56,887 nucleotides of DNA from NCBI RefSeq assembly GCF_014119005.1, contig NZ_JACGYX010000010.1, forward strand, positions 1 to 56,887. The letters are read 5' to 3'. The notes below the pieces were generated by a model that was given only the letters and a program-made list of their open reading frames with translations, did not search any database and was not told where the DNA came from. The position numbers and the translations under genes are program-made. Positions 54,242-56,887 of the stretch are shown piece after piece (position 1 is the stretch's first letter; each line of letters begins with the position of its first letter). Origin of the DNA: Psychrobacter sp. GP33 (GTDB lineage: Bacteria > Pseudomonadota > Gammaproteobacteria > Pseudomonadales > Moraxellaceae).

Positions 54242-54925
54242 ATGAACATTGACAATCCTACCAACAGTCAAACTGTTTTCAAAACAAATCTTTTTATTCA
54301 GGCTTTATGGACTGTATTGCTGTTAAGCATTGCTGTCGGATTCGGCAGTTATGCGCTATTAATGTGGGGAGAAACCGTTTCTCAACTATTAACAGCCACA
54401 GATAAGAACTTTTGGTATTTATCACGAGCAAGTGGTGTTATTGCCTATACTTTATTTTGGCTAGCAGTCGTTTTTGGCTTGTTGCTGAGCGCGCGATTAG
54501 GTAAGCACTTTAATGCCGCACGAGTATTTGCCTTACATCAGTATTTAAGTCTGGTTGCGGTGGGCTTTGCAGCTTTTCATGCAGGAGTTTTGTTAGCAGA
54601 TAATTTCTTAAATCTGAACATATGGCAAATTTTATTACCTTTTGGTTTTCAGACTGAGCGTGTGGGCGTTGCATTAGGGCAATTGGGGTTCTGGCTATTA
54701 TTCATCTGCGCTTTTAGCTTCTACGTTAAGCAGTATATTGGGCAATCAGCATGGCGTTGGCTGCACTTTCTAACTTTCTTTGCTTATATGTTTATTAGTA
54801 TTCATGTCTTTATGGTGGGTTCTGACAGTCGCGCACTGCCTTTATTATTGTTCTATGCCGGTAGTCAAACATTGGTTTTTTTGCTTATCACTTATCGACT
54901 TATTGTTTTAAATCACACTACATGA
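54242..54925 (+). CDS. Ferric-reductase-like transmembrane domain protein
   Basis: This 227-residue protein has six helices with histidines placed as heme ligands (ALHQYLSLVAVGFAAFHAGVL, WRWLHFLTFFAYMFISIHVF). It is a stand-alone ferric reductase domain with no flavin domain of its own. It would need a partner for flavin, which the neighbouring ApbE and SGAT protein may supply. It directly follows apbE (2-bp gap). Confidence 0.88.
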   Translation: MNIDNPTNSQTVFKTNLFIQALWTVLLLSIAVGFGSYALLMWGETVSQLLTATDKNFWYLSRASGVIAYTLFWLAVVFGLLLSARLGKHFNAARVFALHQYLSLVAVGFAAFHAGVLLADNFLNLNIWQILLPFGFQTERVGVALGQLGFWLLFICAFSFYVKQYIGQSAWRWLHFLTFFAYMFISIHVFMVGSDSRALPLLLFYAGSQTLVFLLITYRLIVLNHTT

Positions 54926-55001
54926 CTATTCATGAAGTGGTACAACGTTATACCCTACATTAATCTATTCAAATTTGTATCTCCGTAAGTTGAGGGTATC
55001 T

Positions 55002-55700
55002 ATGCACTATTCTATTCATGATGAGCCGCATTTAAGCAATCGCAATCATTGGTTAAGAGCGGCAGTACTGGGTGCAAATGATGGCTTGATTTCAACTGCC
55101 AGTTTACTAGTCGGCGTTGCGGCAGCAAATCCAAGCAGTCAGACGCTGCTGCTGACAGGAGTAGCAGCACTAACAGCAGGCGCTCTATCGATGGCGGCTG
55201 GTGAGTATATTTCCGTATCATCACAAGCCGATACCGAAAAAGCGGATTTAGACAAAGAGCTGCATGAGCTGACGTATCACGCTGAGCGCGAACTGTTTGA
55301 GTTGACAAAAATTTATGAGACACGTGGGCTTGATCATGCCTTGGCTCATCAAGTTGCCGTCGCCCTAACTAAGCATGATGCACTTGAGGCGCATGCTCGT
55401 GACGAAATAGGGTTAAATGATCTCAGCCAAGCTAAGCCCATTCCTGCATCAATTGCCTCTGCGTTAGCTTTTATCACCGGAGCGATATTACCTGTTATAG
55501 GTATTTTGATATTACCAGCGCGCACATTGGTATGGTCATTATCATCTTTAACTGTAGTTGGTTTAATTCTACTTGGTATTATCTCTGCGCGCTTAGGTGG
55601 CGCGCCTGTTATTCCTGCTACTGCTCGGGTGGTGATTTGGGGCGTCTTGGCTATGGTAGCAACGTCGTTGATTGGGCACTTATTTGGGGTAGCGGTATAA
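55002..55700 (+). CDS. VIT1/CCC1-family iron(II)/manganese(II) transporter
   Basis: This 232-residue membrane protein has five helices, with the family start LRAAVLGANDGLISTASLLVGVAAA then GALSMAAGEYISVSSQ. A cytoplasmic metal-binding helical region (about residues 85-140, rich in Glu/His/Asp) and a C-terminal helix pair with GGAPVIPATARV follow. It exports or stores ferrous or manganous ions. The ATG at 55002 has a GAGGG ribosome site. Its position after the reductase operon suggests iron handling. Confidence 0.92.
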   Translation: MHYSIHDEPHLSNRNHWLRAAVLGANDGLISTASLLVGVAAANPSSQTLLLTGVAALTAGALSMAAGEYISVSSQADTEKADLDKELHELTYHAERELFELTKIYETRGLDHALAHQVAVALTKHDALEAHARDEIGLNDLSQAKPIPASIASALAFITGAILPVIGILILPARTLVWSLSSLTVVGLILLGIISARLGGAPVIPATARVVIWGVLAMVATSLIGHLFGVAV

Positions 55701-55732
55701 TTGCTTGCAAACTGCGAAGACTACAGGTATTA

Positions 55733-55900
55733 ATGAAAAATATCTATGGACAATCGGCGCTGATACGTAGGGCTGTTGCTTACTTTGACTTTGTATATAT
55801 TCATCCGCTAGCAGATGGCAATAGCCAAGTGTATCGCTTCTTGATTAATGAGCCGATTATCCTGGTTATATCGCAAGCCATTGCCAAGCATCATTCATAG
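55733..55900 (+). pseudogene. Fic-domain remnant
   Basis: A 55-residue frame reads AYFDFVYIHPLADGNSQVYR, clearly the Fic core HPFxDGNGRxxR with two catalytic-loop changes (GNGR to GNSQ). The N-terminal part of the domain is gone. It is a dead fragment of a Fic AMP-transferase family protein. Confidence 0.7.
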
Positions 55901-55913
55901 CGTTATGCCTATA

Positions 55914-55937
55914 ATGAGTATATGAGTATATGAGTAT
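55914..55937. repeat. Tandem octamer (ATGAGTAT)x3
   Basis: Three perfect copies, written GAGTATAT in the phase used for the arrays at 1033 and 3565. It lies between the Fic remnant and the last gene. Confidence 0.9.
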
Positions 55938-55963
55938 AGATCAACCAAAAGGAATACTGTGCA

Positions 55964-56887
55964 ATGCCACTTACCTTTATACAAGACTATCAGCCGCTGT
56001 CCACCGTTAGTCTTCTATTTTTCTTTATAATTATTCTTTTGGTAATATTGCAATACGTGATCGTCCGCTATGCTGAATCTATTTTCAATAAATTAAGATA
56101 TTACTGGTTGATGCTTAGGCGTTATCTCGGACAGAATATATTTCTGATTGGAGTAAAAAATAAGCACCCAAAAAGCTATCATTTTTTATCACAACGCTTT
56201 GATAGTCGCCATTTTTATGGCTTGCCTCTGACGCTTCTATTTGTGCTTATGGGGTATCTCGTGTCATGGTTCATCGGTTTGGTTGAAGATGTTATAACAT
56301 TACAGCCTATCGTGGATATGGATTATTTCGTATCGGCGCAGATGAGTCAATTGCAGGACTCTCCCATCATCAAGATTTTTGTCGTTATAACTAGCTTTGG
56401 GTCTACAGCGATAACCTGTTTGGTTATACTACTAACTATGCTTACTTGTTGGTCGCTTCGTCAACGCTATGTCCTCATTGGATTGCTCATCGCGACATTA
56501 GGTAGCACTACCTTTACTTTCTTAAGTAAGTCCCTATTTCAACGTGCCAGACCTGATAATATATTGTTGGTTGAGCGAACGTATTCTTTTCCAAGCGGTC
56601 ATGCGACGATTACCATTGCTTTATATGGGTTTATTGCTTACTTATTGATTCGATTTAGCCAAAAATTTATTCAGCAGGTACGCATTTTTGTCTTCGCGGT
56701 TTTTTTTGCGATACTGATTGGGTTCAGTAGAATACTTTTAAACGAGCACTATTTAAGCGATGTAATTGGCGGCTATTTGGTAGGCGGATTATGGCTGACG
56801 GTAGCAATTAGTATCACAGAGTGGCTAGCGGCTATTGATAAAATCACCTGGTGGATAGAGTGGGGTACCTCGCGAATTTATATGCTT
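55964..56887 (+). CDS. PAP2-family phosphatase, C-terminus beyond the window
   Basis: At least 308 residues are open to the end of the window. Several membrane helices come first (about residues 15-35 and 82-100). The PAP2 motifs are canonical: KSLFQRARPDN, YSFPSGHATITI and SRILLNEHYLSDVIGG, with the catalytic His in the last. A lipid phosphatase acting at the periplasmic face is likely; the substrate (phosphatidylglycerophosphate, undecaprenyl pyrophosphate or lipid A) is not shown. An AAAAGGAA ribosome site precedes the ATG. It is the second PAP2 gene of the window and does not closely resemble the one at 42225. Confidence 0.88.
   Translation, partial: MPLTFIQDYQPLSTVSLLFFFIIILLVILQYVIVRYAESIFNKLRYYWLMLRRYLGQNIFLIGVKNKHPKSYHFLSQRFDSRHFYGLPLTLLFVLMGYLVSWFIGLVEDVITLQPIVDMDYFVSAQMSQLQDSPIIKIFVVITSFGSTAITCLVILLTMLTCWSLRQRYVLIGLLIATLGSTTFTFLSKSLFQRARPDNILLVERTYSFPSGHATITIALYGFIAYLLIRFSQKFIQQVRIFVFAVFFAILIGFSRILLNEHYLSDVIGGYLVGGLWLTVAISITEWLAAIDKITWWIEWGTSRIYML

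Noticed and set aside
1..56887. tRNA, rRNA and riboswitch genes
   Set aside because: No cloverleaf, rRNA-like block or recognisable riboswitch core was seen on reading both strands. A covariance-model search could overturn this.

Overview
The window looks like DNA from a Moraxellaceae gammaproteobacterium, most likely Psychrobacter. This is inferred from the moderately AT-rich base composition, the pst-pho and catalase genes, the resolvase and plasmid-type replication genes, and the many short tandem repeats. No rRNA, tRNA or CRISPR array was recognised, and the species cannot be fixed without a search.

Layout. 1-3.7 kb is a plasmid-type backbone: a ribbon-helix-helix partner, ParA, a tandem octamer array, a Rep_3 initiator, four 20-bp iterons, a DnaA box, and the wreck of a type I restriction subunit (hsdR). 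3.8-9.0 kb carries a catalase and a KtrB/KtrA potassium uptake operon with a DUF3124 lipoprotein. 9.5-16.7 kb is a complete phosphate regulon (phoU-pstBACS, and divergently phoB-phoR), with Pho boxes before pstS and phoB. 16.8-33 kb is a mosaic accessory region: a serine resolvase with its own inverted repeat, a GT25 glycosyltransferase, a decapitated pyruvyl transferase, two same-orientation IS3-type remnants bracketing a very AT-rich GT4/GT1 glycosyltransferase pair and a GC-rich transglutaminase-like gene, an SDR pair, a type III polyketide synthase cluster, a DUF4010 membrane protein, an HU fragment and a BASS-type transporter.

33-56.9 kb is more orderly. It holds a ferric-reductase-like flavoprotein, a PepSY protein, TruC, meso-diaminopimelate dehydrogenase, a cytochrome c / FAD amine oxidase / cytochrome c operon, an envelope-modification block (PAP2, DgkA, PmrB-like, PmrA-like, EptA), glutaminase, and a cytochrome b561 / QseB-like / QseC-like operon. 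This last is followed by a PepSY / small membrane protein / ApbE / ferric-reductase-domain operon, a VIT1-type transporter, a Fic remnant and a second PAP2 gene running off the end.

The most interesting signal is regulatory. Six promoters between 33.2 and 52.1 kb carry the same direct repeat, two TTAAG-type hexamers 11 bp apart, placed 10-11 bp before a -10 element. They precede the ferric-reductase-like gene, both PepSY genes, dgkA, eptA-pmrAB and the cytochrome b561-qseBC operon. This looks like one PmrA/QseB-type regulon joining lipid A modification to membrane flavin/heme electron transfer. Within it, ApbE, a ferric-reductase membrane domain and a PepSY protein with an SGAT motif suggest a possible covalent-flavin system.
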